Below, piece by piece: positions 22,435 through 29,682 of a stretch of 42,632 bases of DNA; position 1 is the first letter of the stretch; the number at the start of each line of letters is the position of its first letter. Source of the stretch: a virus; IMG/VR virus record IMGVR_UViG_3300012920_000084, positions 1 to 42,632 of that record, one strand, 5' to 3'. Position numbers and translations under genes: made by a program. The notes under the pieces were generated by a model. The model did not search any database. It saw only the letters and a program-made list of their open reading frames with translations, and had not been told where the DNA came from.

Positions 22435-23530
22435 GTTTTCCAGGATTATAACGTTTAATTTTACTTTGATCAAAATCTTTTAGTGCATTCTTAATCCAAT
22501 ACTCATCTTGAGTACCTTTGTAACACAGTATGTGACAAGTTGCTGTCTCAGTTGGATTAAGTCTTAATAGCCTACCAATCCTCTGTGCTGTCTTCTTCTC
22601 ATTACCATAGGCATGCATAATAATACCGGCTTTGAGACCAGGAATTGTAACACCTTCTGATAATTGTAACACGCATGATAACTTATCTATACGCCCATCA
22701 CTGAATAGTTCAAGATTATAATCACTATTAGAGTTCTTAGAATGGTAGCTGTGTGTACACACTCTATCTGCTTGCTCCATAGTATTTGCAAAGATGATGC
22801 ATTTGCTCTTGATCTGTGGTATCAAAGTTCTTACATATTTCTCTTTAGTTTCATAGTCCATCAAAGCTCTCATACGCATAATAGAAGCCCATTGCTTCTG
22901 CTTTGGTGTTTGTGCTTTATCTATGACACTAATGATCCATCTGTAATCATTTAGTTCTGATTGATACCATACTCCTCCATCTTTCCTTTTCTTCTTTACA
23001 TTCTTAAGTGGTGATAATGATAGCTCATGTATAATAATATTATAATCATTTAATATATGTGAGTCAGTTGCATCATCTACCTTGAATGTATACTTGATAG
23101 GACAGTATTTATTTACTAGCCTACCTTTTACACTATCCATTCTTCTTGGCGGTGTACCTGTTAGACCTAATATTCTACCTGTAAACTGACTTAAGAATGG
23201 TTCATGTGTTAACAATAAACTATGGCACTCATCAAGATATACTATATCATAGTCTGCCGGGTTATGTTTATTGATAGATAAATAAGTAGTGAAAGTAATA
23301 TGATTCAATAAATCATCATCACCCATCTTATCTAATTCAGTTGTCCAAGATTTCATTACAGTATTCTTAGGAACAACTACAAGTGCTTTTATAAAGGGAT
23401 TGTAATTTTTCTTCAGGTGCTCTATGGCTATTCTAGTTTTACCTACGCCCATAGATATACCTAATCCACATCTTTTATGTTGTGTTGCTATTGATAGTGC
23501 ATCATTTTGTACTACTTCTCTCTGTGTCAT
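22427..23530 (-). CDS. SF2 DNA/RNA helicase
   Basis: 367 residues from ATG 23530; the reading from TTG 23554 would run into the tRNA. Motif I GISMGVGKTR (24-33), motif II D100-E-C-H103, motif III TGTPPRRMD, motif IV/V region ending in LSEGVTIPG, and motif VI QRIGRLLRLNP are all present. It is a compact superfamily 2 helicase of the DEAD/H-like (UvsW/Snf2-related) type. Phage versions help resolve branched DNA or restart forks. Followed by the zinc-ribbon gene, preceded by tRNA-Arg. Confidence 0.85.
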   Translation of the reverse strand: MTQREVVQNDALSIATQHKRCGLGISMGVGKTRIAIEHLKKNYNPFIKALVVVPKNTVMKSWTTELDKMGDDDLLNHITFTTYLSINKHNPADYDIVYLDECHSLLLTHEPFLSQFTGRILGLTGTPPRRMDSVKGRLVNKYCPIKYTFKVDDATDSHILNDYNIIIHELSLSPLKNVKKKRKDGGVWYQSELNDYRWIISVIDKAQTPKQKQWASIMRMRALMDYETKEKYVRTLIPQIKSKCIIFANTMEQADRVCTHSYHSKNSNSDYNLELFSDGRIDKLSCVLQLSEGVTIPGLKAGIIMHAYGNEKKTAQRIGRLLRLNPTETATCHILCYKGTQDEYWIKNALKDFDQSKIKRYNPGKHG

Positions 23531-23543
23531 ATAAATTTCTTTG

Positions 23544-23617
23544 TACCCGCACAAGGACTTGAACCTTGAACCTACAGCTTAGAAGGCTGTTGCTCTATCC
23601 AATTGAGCTATACGGGC
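23544..23617 (-). tRNA. tRNA-Arg (anticodon UCU)
   Basis: 74 bases on the - strand. Acceptor stem GCCCGTA/TGCGGGT with discriminator A; D arm GCTC...GAGC; anticodon stem ACAGC/GCTGT with loop CTTCTAA (anticodon TCT); T arm CAAGG/CCTTG with TTCAAGT loop. No CCA is encoded. It reads AGA, the commonest arginine codon in this AT-rich genome, and so may support late protein synthesis. It lies between the HNH and helicase genes. Confidence 0.93.
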
Positions 23618-23622
23618 ATAGT

Positions 23623-24030
23623 CTATATTCTTTTCTCAGAATATCCTAGCTCTATAGCTTGTTCTGGGTGTTCTTCAATCCACGTGTGGCATGATCTGCA
23701 TACAGATATCCAAGTGTTTACACTTAAATGATATTGTCCTCTACCTTTTTTATGGTGTACATCAGTAGCTTGTACAGTACAACCAGGTAGACCTGCTTCA
23801 CATACAGGTTTATTTAACATAAATTTCTTTCTAATCTTGGAATATGCTAGATCTATAGCTTGCATCTTCTTTGATTTAGGATTAATAGGCTTTCTAACCT
23901 TTAATGGCTTTGAATCAGGCTCTTTTCTTTTGTGCCAGCAATATTTGCAATACCTGTTGCCTTTATCATTCTTCCAAATGAATTGCATGGTATTGCAATT
24001 ATTACATAGCTTCTTCTTCTGTTGTATCAT
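23623..24030 (-). CDS. HNH endonuclease with zinc-ribbon N-terminus
   Basis: 135 residues. N-terminal C9-x2-C12...C-x2-C zinc ribbon (CNNC then CKYC), a basic linker, then an HNH core: CEAGLPGC, DVHHKKGR, NTWISVCRSCHTWIEEHP (about 77-123). HNH nucleases cleave or nick DNA, either in packaging or as homing enzymes. Beside a tRNA it might be a free-standing mobile nuclease, but no disrupted gene is seen. The start overlaps the upstream stop as ATGA. Confidence 0.8.
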   Translation of the reverse strand: MIQQKKKLCNNCNTMQFIWKNDKGNRYCKYCWHKRKEPDSKPLKVRKPINPKSKKMQAIDLAYSKIRKKFMLNKPVCEAGLPGCTVQATDVHHKKGRGQYHLSVNTWISVCRSCHTWIEEHPEQAIELGYSEKRI

Positions 24031-24545
24031 TCACCTTTTACAGTTAAAAAGTTCTTAGGCAAGAGACCCTTGCTCATAAACCGCAAGATAACATCTTCAT
24101 ACGTAATACCCAAGTCTTTTAGTGACATAGTATTCTTATAATCTTCCAATACTTCTTCTGGTGGTATTGATATTATATACTCTGCCATAGGACCAGTAAA
24201 TGTTTTCCTAAAGTATTCATTTACCTTCTTATTACATATATATTGTTTCCATGAGTTTAGTTCTCTTTGACCTCTTTTCCATACTCTTGTTACTCTTCTC
24301 TTCTTATCCCAATGAAGTTTAGCAACCTCATCTTTACTATATATGTTTAAACCATGTAGTACACGTTTAAACAAAAAATGTTGATAGGGATTAAGTTTAC
24401 GGTAACTTAAATCTTGTACTAAATCTTTTGGGTGTAACTGATATTCATCAAGTATACCATAATAGTTTAGTCTTTCTTCTCTTTGTGATAGTAATTCTTT
24501 TTTCTTTAGTGTTGTTAATTGTTTTATTTGTTCTTTATTAAGCAT
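24027..24545 (-). CDS. Hypothetical protein (172 aa)
   Basis: Not recognised. Highly charged and basic, with helices and aromatic patches (HFLFKRVLHGLNIYSKDEVA, WDKKRRVTRVWKRGQRELNS); DNA or RNA binding is plausible from the charge. ATGA overlap with the HNH gene suggests a functional pair. It is preceded by a strong GC-rich hairpin whose 3' base lies 28 bases before the ATG (24574-24617). Confidence 0.6.
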   Translation of the reverse strand: MLNKEQIKQLTTLKKKELLSQREERLNYYGILDEYQLHPKDLVQDLSYRKLNPYQHFLFKRVLHGLNIYSKDEVAKLHWDKKRRVTRVWKRGQRELNSWKQYICNKKVNEYFRKTFTGPMAEYIISIPPEEVLEDYKNTMSLKDLGITYEDVILRFMSKGLLPKNFLTVKGE

Positions 24546-24573
24546 TTTATTAAGTTTTAGTAAGTGATATAAC

Positions 24574-24617
24574 GTTAGTGGGCCCCCTGACGCGATCCAA
24601 GAGGGCCCTTCCCTAAC
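24574..24617 (-). promoter_or_regulatory. GC-rich hairpin in the leader of a - strand gene
   Basis: GTTAG (24574-24578)/CTAAC (24613-24617) and an inner GGGCCC (24580-24585)/GGGCCC (24603-24608) extended to 24588/24600 with one mismatch, loop 11 bases. On the - strand the apex is TGGATCGCGTC. No T tract, so not an ordinary terminator. Position before a start codon suggests mRNA 5'-end protection or translation control. Confidence 0.5.
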
Positions 24618-24681
24618 TAAATTTCTGATAATTATGAAAATACTACAGGATTATGAGACCTATAGTATGCGTTTATGAGAA

Positions 24682-25272
24682 TTACAGCTCAAAAGTTTCT
24701 GCCTCAACAGCTTCTTCTTCCTCTACTGTGTCTTCTACTACCTCTTCATTTTCAATTTCAGAGATAGAGTCCTCTAAATCTACTTGTTTAGAGTTATTAT
24801 CTTCAAAAGCTTCTTCTGGCGTTGCTTTTACAACGTCTTTAAGCTTGTTTCCCGTACCATTTGCTTCTCTGATAGCATCTCCGTTAGTATGTGCTACAAA
24901 GATGTCCTCAGCGTTAGCATCTGTGGTAAAGAAAGTCTTTCTATAAATAGGCTCACCATGTGCACAACAGATAATACCAGTATCACCTGCATATTTCAGG
25001 TCTCTATCTGGATTTTCTTCATTGAACGGTGTAAGCTGCTCTTTTACTACAATTTTACCAGGTAATGTAGTTTGATTTGCAATACCTGTTTCTTGTAGAT
25101 CTTCTATAGTACCGTGTAATAGTGTAGATACTACATTTCTTTTAACCCAACCAGCGTTACCAAAAGTAACTCTTTCTTGTACTAGTCTAACATGACCGTA
25201 ATCTGGGTTGTTTTTTGATTGACGGATAACAGCACCGCTGTCATCAGCCACAATTTGGACTTTGCCTTGCAT
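24682..25272 (-). CDS. Acidic-tailed early protein, possibly DNA-binding
   Basis: 196 residues. The N-terminal two thirds look beta-rich and globular (VQIVADDSGAVIRQSKNNPD, VTFGNAGWVKRNVVSTLLHG, GKIVVKEQLTPFNEENPDRD, GEPIYRKTFFTTDANAED). The last 55 residues are almost entirely acidic and end ETFEL. Body-plus-acidic-tail is the plan of phage ssDNA-binding proteins, and also of scaffold or DNA-mimic proteins. It might be a second SSB. No certain homology seen. A 136-base stretch with a GC-rich hairpin follows. Confidence 0.6.
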   Translation of the reverse strand: MQGKVQIVADDSGAVIRQSKNNPDYGHVRLVQERVTFGNAGWVKRNVVSTLLHGTIEDLQETGIANQTTLPGKIVVKEQLTPFNEENPDRDLKYAGDTGIICCAHGEPIYRKTFFTTDANAEDIFVAHTNGDAIREANGTGNKLKDVVKATPEEAFEDNNSKQVDLEDSISEIENEEVVEDTVEEEEAVEAETFEL

Positions 25273-25304
25273 AATTAAAAAATTTAAAGTTGAAAAATTA
25301 TTAT

Positions 25305-25577
25305 TTAAATATCATCTGAGTGAAAGTACTCATCCTCAAGCTTATCTATTTCAGTGAACTCATCTAATGCGGGTTCTCTTTCTTCAATATGCTCTTTCAT
25401 ATCTTCAAATGCCTGCTCTCTTGCAGTAGATGCATAAGATCTATGAAAAGGATTTGATATTTCCATTGTATATGCTGAGCTAAGACCATTAAGCTCTTGT
25501 ATTTCTTCATCAGACAGCGCAAGATATTGTTCTACTGATAATTCAATAACTCTCCCGCTTGGTAACTGTAGTATCAT
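25305..25577 (-). CDS. Hypothetical acidic protein (90 aa)
   Basis: Starts at ATG 25577 (MILQLPSGRVIELSVEQYLA); a TTG further up would add eight residues. The first 35 residues are one short beta unit followed by a helix (DEEIQELNGLS). The C-terminal half is strongly acidic. No family I can name with confidence. It is the next gene upstream of the acidic-tailed protein and probably shares its transcript. The 89 bases upstream of 25601 hold no gene I can support. Confidence 0.6.
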   Translation of the reverse strand: MILQLPSGRVIELSVEQYLALSDEEIQELNGLSSAYTMEISNPFHRSYASTAREQAFEDMKEHIEEREPALDEFTEIDKLEDEYFHSDDI

Positions 25578-25690
25578 AATAATTTTGTCTGACTCAAACA
25601 AAAATAATAATTATTACAGTTCATATATGATTAAACACAATGTTTATTAGTCTTATCTCAAAACTTTTTACTAATATATAGCTATCAATA

Positions 25691-25945
25691 CTAAATCAAT
25701 TTGAAAAATCTGCCTTTTCTTTCTATTATTTTAGCATCTTTTAGCTCTTTTATACCTCTTATTGTAGTCCTAAGACCTATATTAAGTGAGTCAGCAATGG
25801 TTCCGTTTGATGGATAACATGTTGACTTATCACCACAATAACAACAAATAAGTGTATATATTACTTTAGCATTCTTTGATAAAGAAGGATCAGTGATTAC
25901 TTCTCTATTAACAATACCAAATGTTTTATACTGCTTCCGTGACAT
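25691..25945 (-). CDS. Winged-helix DNA-binding protein (HTH_36-like)
   Basis: 84 residues. FGIVNREVITDPSLSKNAKV, IYTLICCYCGDKSTCYPSNG, TIADSLNIGLRTTIRGIKEL and the wing IIERKGRFFKL make a complete winged-helix domain of the HTH_36 replication-initiator/regulator type. It is small enough to be a transcription regulator of the early module. It overlaps the upstream gene by 20 bases. Confidence 0.75.
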   Translation of the reverse strand: MSRKQYKTFGIVNREVITDPSLSKNAKVIYTLICCYCGDKSTCYPSNGTIADSLNIGLRTTIRGIKELKDAKIIERKGRFFKLI

Positions 25946-26585
25946 GTTTGCTAAGAATTATTTTCTTTGCATCATCTACATTTAGGCAGTTATCAAGATC
26001 TTTATCCTTAAATAAATATCTTTTATTCATATATGGACCAAAATCTTCAGGATTACCCGTCCAATTGTAGATCTCAGATTCTAATAAGCTTGGTGATATT
26101 CTTGACATCAGTTTGTTTAAATTAAAATGAGGTATATCTAATTTGTTTACACGCTGAAGCATCATTGTTTTACAGTTAACTTCTTCATGTTTAACTTTTT
26201 TATCTTCATCATGCCACAATGCTTGTACAACCATCTCTTTATGATATGGATTAAAGCCTTTACCCCATGATGTGTCCTTCAATATCTTACCGTAACAGTA
26301 CCCATTATCATAGAGACCCATATCTATAAGGATATCTACATGAAATTTATCACCTTCATCATAAGGATTAGGTTTAAATTTTACATAGTCACCCTTATGC
26401 AAAGGTATATATGCAGATTCTTGATGCAAGAGCTTAAATATCCAACCTATATTGTCCTGATCTAGATTAGATACTGTAAGATCTATGATTGCATCAACGT
26501 TATGAACGTCTGCATATATACTCTTCAACATACTTTTCACTGTAGATAACGGTAAAGTTACTGTGCCATCATCATTTAGTGCCAT
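25926..26585 (-). CDS. Hypothetical protein (219 aa)
   Basis: Not recognised. Mixed alpha/beta, with His/Trp/Asp-rich segments (GYCYGKILKDTSWGKGFNPY, HKEMVVQALWHDED) that might bind a metal. It overlaps the DUF4846 gene by 10 bases and the winged-helix gene by 20. Whether it works with the exported DUF4846 protein or the regulator is unclear. Confidence 0.6.
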   Translation of the reverse strand: MALNDDGTVTLPLSTVKSMLKSIYADVHNVDAIIDLTVSNLDQDNIGWIFKLLHQESAYIPLHKGDYVKFKPNPYDEGDKFHVDILIDMGLYDNGYCYGKILKDTSWGKGFNPYHKEMVVQALWHDEDKKVKHEEVNCKTMMLQRVNKLDIPHFNLNKLMSRISPSLLESEIYNWTGNPEDFGPYMNKRYLFKDKDLDNCLNVDDAKKIILSKHVTEAV

Positions 26586-27448
26586 CTTCTTAAGTCATTT
26601 ACGTGAAATGTCCAGTCTGGTGTTCTGACTTCAGTCATAAAGTCAAATAACTCATAGAATACATCTCCTGTAGCAGGATTAAGTAGTATTTGATTCTGCT
26701 GTGCAGGCATATAGCTTTGTGCTAATATAAAATACTTATGTCCAGTCTCTTCATTAACGCCAACATCTACTACATTGACTGCATGTCCTGGAAATCCACC
26801 TACTACAAAGACATCACCTGGTTGAATATCATAGATATCTACCTGATAAGTCTCATATGTTTGTAAACTATACGTACCTGCCCATATAAATACATGGTCA
26901 AGATACTTTCTGAATGTTTCACAGTTATCTTTACGTGGTTTTGTCATCACTTGCTTAAGACCATTACCCTCTGGTGTCCATATAACACCCTTGAGCCAGT
27001 CTCTATAAGGCATAATAGTGCCATCACTGGCCACTAATTCAATATCATCCCCTCTGCCTTCACTATACATCCAACTTGCACGCATATATATTACTGCATC
27101 TGCACATTGGTGTAAGTTTCTTGGTCCAATATCATAATCATATACAGCTGCCCATACATTATTATTATATTTTCTCTTGCCATTGAAGTATTTAACTACG
27201 TTATTGTCTTTCAATGGGTGTTGTCTTAAGAATTTACTGTAAGTATCATTGTATATTCTTTCATATCCATCAGGATAACCAAATCTATCTTCTATATTAG
27301 ATGATTGAGCGTGTGCTGATAGAGTGAATATAGATAGTATAAGGTACAAGAGCCCGGCTACACCTATAGCAAAGCCTATACACTTGACAATAATCCAGCA
27401 AATGATCTTAAATCCTTGTATTACTTGATTTCTTTCTAATTGATTCAT
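26576..27448 (-). CDS. DUF4846 protein, exported or membrane-anchored
   Basis: 290 residues. A hydrophobic segment at about 13-44 followed by A-H-A-Q makes a signal peptide or anchor. The rest fits DUF4846: RFGYPDGYERIYNDT, NVVKYFNGK, AAVYDYDIGPRNLHQCADAV, GDVFVVGGFPGHAVNVVDV and LAQSYMPAQQ. The family is common in Bacteroidota. The Cys of QCADA and the His of PGHAVNVVD recall papain-like (NlpC/CHAP-type) folds, which is my inference. A role on the cell envelope, such as altering the host surface, fits the lipoprotein neighbours. A GC-rich hairpin precedes the gene. Confidence 0.8.
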   Translation of the reverse strand: MNQLERNQVIQGFKIICWIIVKCIGFAIGVAGLLYLILSIFTLSAHAQSSNIEDRFGYPDGYERIYNDTYSKFLRQHPLKDNNVVKYFNGKRKYNNNVWAAVYDYDIGPRNLHQCADAVIYMRASWMYSEGRGDDIELVASDGTIMPYRDWLKGVIWTPEGNGLKQVMTKPRKDNCETFRKYLDHVFIWAGTYSLQTYETYQVDIYDIQPGDVFVVGGFPGHAVNVVDVGVNEETGHKYFILAQSYMPAQQNQILLNPATGDVFYELFDFMTEVRTPDWTFHVNDLRRWH

Positions 27449-27469
27449 AATTTTAAATTTGTATGATCA

Positions 27470-27509
27470 GGGAGAAAGGTGAACCCCGTTAGATCCACCC
27501 TGTTCTCCC
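27470..27509 (-). promoter_or_regulatory. Hairpin in the leader of the DUF4846 gene
   Basis: GGGAGAA (27470-27476) pairs with TTCTCCC (27503-27509), and an inner GGTG (27478-27481) with CACC (27496-27499). The 14-base loop reads GATCTAACGGGGTT on the - strand. It ends about 21 bases before the ATG at 27448. No T run. Rest of the 27449-27583 stretch: AT-rich, nothing else supported. Confidence 0.5.
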
Positions 27510-27583
27510 CTCTCACTGGTTATCACTTACCTTAACCAAAAACAATAAACAAACTACTCCTTAAGGAAGTGTGATACTATAGG

Positions 27584-27655
27584 TCACCCTATAGATATTA
27601 AGTATAGTAATAGTATATATAATAATATTACTGTTATTATTAGTATGCCATTCAT
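27584..27655 (-). CDS. Tiny hydrophobic peptide (23 aa)
   Basis: ATG at 27655, TGA at 27584-27586, two bases after the stop of the membrane protein. MNGILIITVILLYILLLYLI followed by SIG: one complete transmembrane helix. Small size and AT-rich DNA make chance likely, but the tight spacing inside a membrane-protein cluster supports it. Might be a holin-like or exclusion peptide. Confidence 0.35.
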   Translation of the reverse strand: MNGILIITVILLYILLLYLISIG

Positions 27656-27657
27656 GG

Positions 27658-27981
27658 CTACCTTTTTTTCTTATATGATATAGTAAATGCTACTAACGGT
27701 AAACATATCATAATAGTCTTGTCTGTCTGGTCCCATGCTATAAGTAAACCTATAGCTGGTAACCATTCTACAGATAAACGAGGTACAAGTACCACATTAT
27801 CCATATACATAGCAACAGTAAATGCTGATATAACTACAGCCATACCTAGAATAACTAGTGCAAATCCAAACCATGGATCTGTGTTACCCCATATATATGC
27901 GTTTGATACCACATATATATAGAGTAATGGTTGTATAATAACTAAATAAAGCTTCAATAGCCTTTTAAAAAATGTTTTCAT
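27658..27981 (-). CDS. Three-helix membrane protein
   Basis: 107 residues from ATG 27981 (an ATG at 28008 would add nine and overlap the upstream stop). Hydrophobic helices at about 9-29, 37-61 and 75-99, with basic residues at both ends (MKTFFKRLLK and SYKKKR). Could be a holin or a superinfection-immunity protein. The endolysin is in the late module, so a holin here would be out of place. Part of the envelope cluster 26576-28950. Confidence 0.6.
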   Translation of the reverse strand: MKTFFKRLLKLYLVIIQPLLYIYVVSNAYIWGNTDPWFGFALVILGMAVVISAFTVAMYMDNVVLVPRLSVEWLPAIGLLIAWDQTDKTIMICLPLVAFTISYKKKR

Positions 27982-27994
27982 AAGATAAGTGTTA

Positions 27995-28480
27995 TTAATT
28001 AATTTCATATACAGTGAAGCCGTTCTCTGTATACCATTCTACTGGATGCTTTACCGTATTCCATGGAGTAGAACCAAAAGGGAATACACATTCTAAAAAG
28101 TCATTACTCTCAATGCCATTAGAACCATTTCTAAACATTACATAGTCAGGATATGGCGCTTGGCCCATGCCTAGTGCAAAATAATTGTATGCACTATCTG
28201 CTGCCTCATGATTACTATCTGCATAGTCTTCATACTCAGCTAATACTTGACAAGAGTGATCAACCTCCCATGCCCAGTAGAAACGTTCTCCTGCTGGTAA
28301 CTCCTCACCTATAAGCCAAGTATTAAATTGGTTTTCAGGTGCATCAAAGTTCCAAGGGTGGTAGTCATATGACCAATATATCATTATATCAGGATCCTCT
28401 TGAATCAACTCTTCTAGAGGTTCCTCTTGACATGACACTAAGCCTAGTAGTATCATGCCAAATAATAGGAATCTTTTCAT
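27995..28480 (-). CDS. Lipoprotein (161 aa)
   Basis: Signal MKRFLLFGMILLGLVSC with a lipobox at L-V-S-C17, followed by acidic QEEPLEELIQED. An acidic run just after the cysteine is the Bacteroidota signal that exports lipoproteins to the outer surface. The mature part is rich in Trp, Tyr and Asp, with YWSYDYHPWNFDAP and YWAWEVDHSC. Surface display could block further phage adsorption or change the cell surface. This is inferred; no family recognised. Confidence 0.7.
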   Translation of the reverse strand: MKRFLLFGMILLGLVSCQEEPLEELIQEDPDIMIYWSYDYHPWNFDAPENQFNTWLIGEELPAGERFYWAWEVDHSCQVLAEYEDYADSNHEAADSAYNYFALGMGQAPYPDYVMFRNGSNGIESNDFLECVFPFGSTPWNTVKHPVEWYTENGFTVYEIN

Positions 28481-28489
28481 AATATTAAT

Positions 28490-28666
28490 TTATCTACGCC
28501 ATGGTCTTGCTGTGTACTTTTGCTTTTTAGCATTCCAATATGGTTTCTTGTTCCATTTCTTCTTCATCTTCTGCGTTTTACACATTCTTGTGCTGCTACA
28601 TGACGTTACGGTTGCTCCTATGCCTACAAAGAGTAGACAAAAGAATAAATATTTAAGTGTTTTCAT
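28490..28666 (-). CDS. Small basic lipoprotein (58 aa)
   Basis: ATG at 28666 overlapping the upstream TGA (ATGA); TAA at 28490-28492. Signal peptide of about 22 residues with T-S-C23 lipobox (VTSCSST), then a strongly basic, Lys/Arg/Trp-rich mature part (KKKWNKKPYW...). A periplasmic or envelope-attached peptide, perhaps membrane- or peptidoglycan-binding. No family recognised. Confidence 0.65.
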   Translation of the reverse strand: MKTLKYLFFCLLFVGIGATVTSCSSTRMCKTQKMKKKWNKKPYWNAKKQKYTARPWRR

Positions 28667-28950
28667 AAGTTATAGGATTGTGCATATGTCAAGAAGCCTA
28701 ATCTATCTTGATCATGAACGATGATTGCATCATTCTCCTCTGCAATATGCCTAAGACTTACGCTAGTTAATAATTCATTTTCTAACTCAGCAATTCTTGG
28801 TGACTCAAGTCTATCAAGTGTTACTGGTTTGTAATCACCGCTTGGATCTATGAACCATGCAGTGTTGGCTAACTCATTGACGAATACTTTCACGCCAATA
28901 GTAGTGCCTAGTTGAGCAAATACATTGCTATTAATAAATTCAATTCTCAT
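28663..28950 (-). CDS. Hypothetical protein (95 aa)
   Basis: Not recognised. A beta-rich first half (MRIEFINSNVFAQLGTTIGV, then NTAWFIDPSGDYKPVT) and a helical second half (ELENELLTSVSLRHIAEEND). It is the first gene after the 334-base intergenic region and is joined to the lipoprotein by an ATGA overlap. Cytoplasmic. Function unknown. Confidence 0.6.
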   Translation of the reverse strand: MRIEFINSNVFAQLGTTIGVKVFVNELANTAWFIDPSGDYKPVTLDRLESPRIAELENELLTSVSLRHIAEENDAIIVHDQDRLGFLTYAQSYNL

Positions 28951-29259
28951 TGTGTTAAGGTTTAAGTGATTAATGTTATTGCGGGTAATATGCCTATCTT
29001 CCTATATATAGAAGAGAGTAATACATAAGCTAACCCATAACTTGTAGTCTTATTGGTATTGTTGATCCACATTCCTCTAGTTATGGTAGTGTTAGCTATG
29101 TTTATATATTACGGTGCTAAAGTTTTGTTTTAGTGTTACAAAGTGGGTTTTTGTGGGTATTTTTACCTCACACACACTGTGCAACACACATAAATAATTA
29201 ATTTACGTGCAACAAAAGTAATTTTTGCAAGAATTTGCCTGTAACATTGGAACAAGTGT
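28951..29259. promoter_or_regulatory. Intergenic region with long stem-loop and dyad
   Basis: No credible gene. AGCTAAC (29028-29034) pairs with GTTAGCT (29091-29097), and CCATAACT (29035-29042) with AGTTATGG (29079-29086), giving a 15-bp stem with a four-base bulge and a 36-base loop. A dyad around CTATATATAG (29002-29011) and CA/TG-rich repeats (about 29165-29192) lie nearby, and TACTTTTG (29220-29213, - strand) resembles a -7 box. It could be the leader of the - operon starting at 28950 or an origin. Unproven. Confidence 0.45.
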
Positions 29260-29280
29260 AAAAGGGAACCGTAGTTCCCC
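29260..29280 (-). terminator. Intrinsic terminator after the first early gene
   Basis: On the - strand, GGGAAC-TACG-GTTCCC followed by four T (complement of 29260-29279). It directly follows the stop of the 95-aa gene at 29285, so that gene is a single-gene transcript or leader with partial read-through. Confidence 0.75.
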
Positions 29281-29284
29281 TATA

Positions 29285-29572
29285 TTACTCTGCCCAGTAC
29301 AGGTTATCAAAGGCTTGATTTGTTTGCTGATTGATGACTTTCTTTTCAGTCAATGTTAATGGTAGTTCATCTCCTACCTTTAATTCAGCCTTTAATGCCA
29401 TTCCGTCTTCAGCGCTTATAGCCGTGAAGCCAAATTTGACATCTGACACACCTTGCTGTCTGATTTCCATAGTTCTACTACCTATCTTCTTAGATTGTGT
29501 AGTCAATTCAGATAGTGGTTTGTCTGTTGAGATGAGAGATTTGTTACTCTCTGAGATTTTGTAAAAATACAT
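29285..29572 (-). CDS. Hypothetical leader-position early protein (95 aa)
   Basis: Not recognised. Starts MYFYKISESNKSLISTDKPL; beta-rich, with VKFGFTAISAEDGMALKAEL and ELPLTLTEKKVINQQTNQAF. It is the first gene leftward from the divergent region, on its own transcript ended by a terminator, the usual place for an immediate-early or very abundant protein. A hairpin (29606-29622) lies 33 bases before its ATG. Confidence 0.65.
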   Translation of the reverse strand: MYFYKISESNKSLISTDKPLSELTTQSKKIGSRTMEIRQQGVSDVKFGFTAISAEDGMALKAELKVGDELPLTLTEKKVINQQTNQAFDNLYWAE

Positions 29573-29605
29573 AGCGTATAAAATTTAAGTTATTAATGAT
29601 TATAA

Positions 29606-29622
29606 TCAGGGGGTATCCCTGA
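29606..29622 (-). promoter_or_regulatory. Hairpin in the leader of the first early gene
   Basis: TCAGGG (29606-29611) and CCCTGA (29617-29622) with a five-base loop. On the - strand it ends 33 bases before the ATG at 29572. Another of the short GC-rich hairpins placed before - strand genes. No T tract. Confidence 0.45.
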
Positions 29623-29682
29623 CCGCTTAATAGCTGGGGAGCAAAATCACAAGGACCTCTTGCCAATGCTAAATACACAACA

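Noticed and set aside
23531-23554. TTG start for the SF2 helicase
   Set aside because: It overlaps the 3' end of tRNA-Arg; the ATG at 23530 gives the usual motif spacing.
24653-25065. + strand frames opposite the acidic-tailed protein
   Set aside because: Ser/Val-rich mirror images of the acidic tail, with no start context.
27658-27981. Assignment as the phage holin
   Set aside because: Three helices fit, but the gene is in the early module far from the endolysin, so the call was left as membrane protein.
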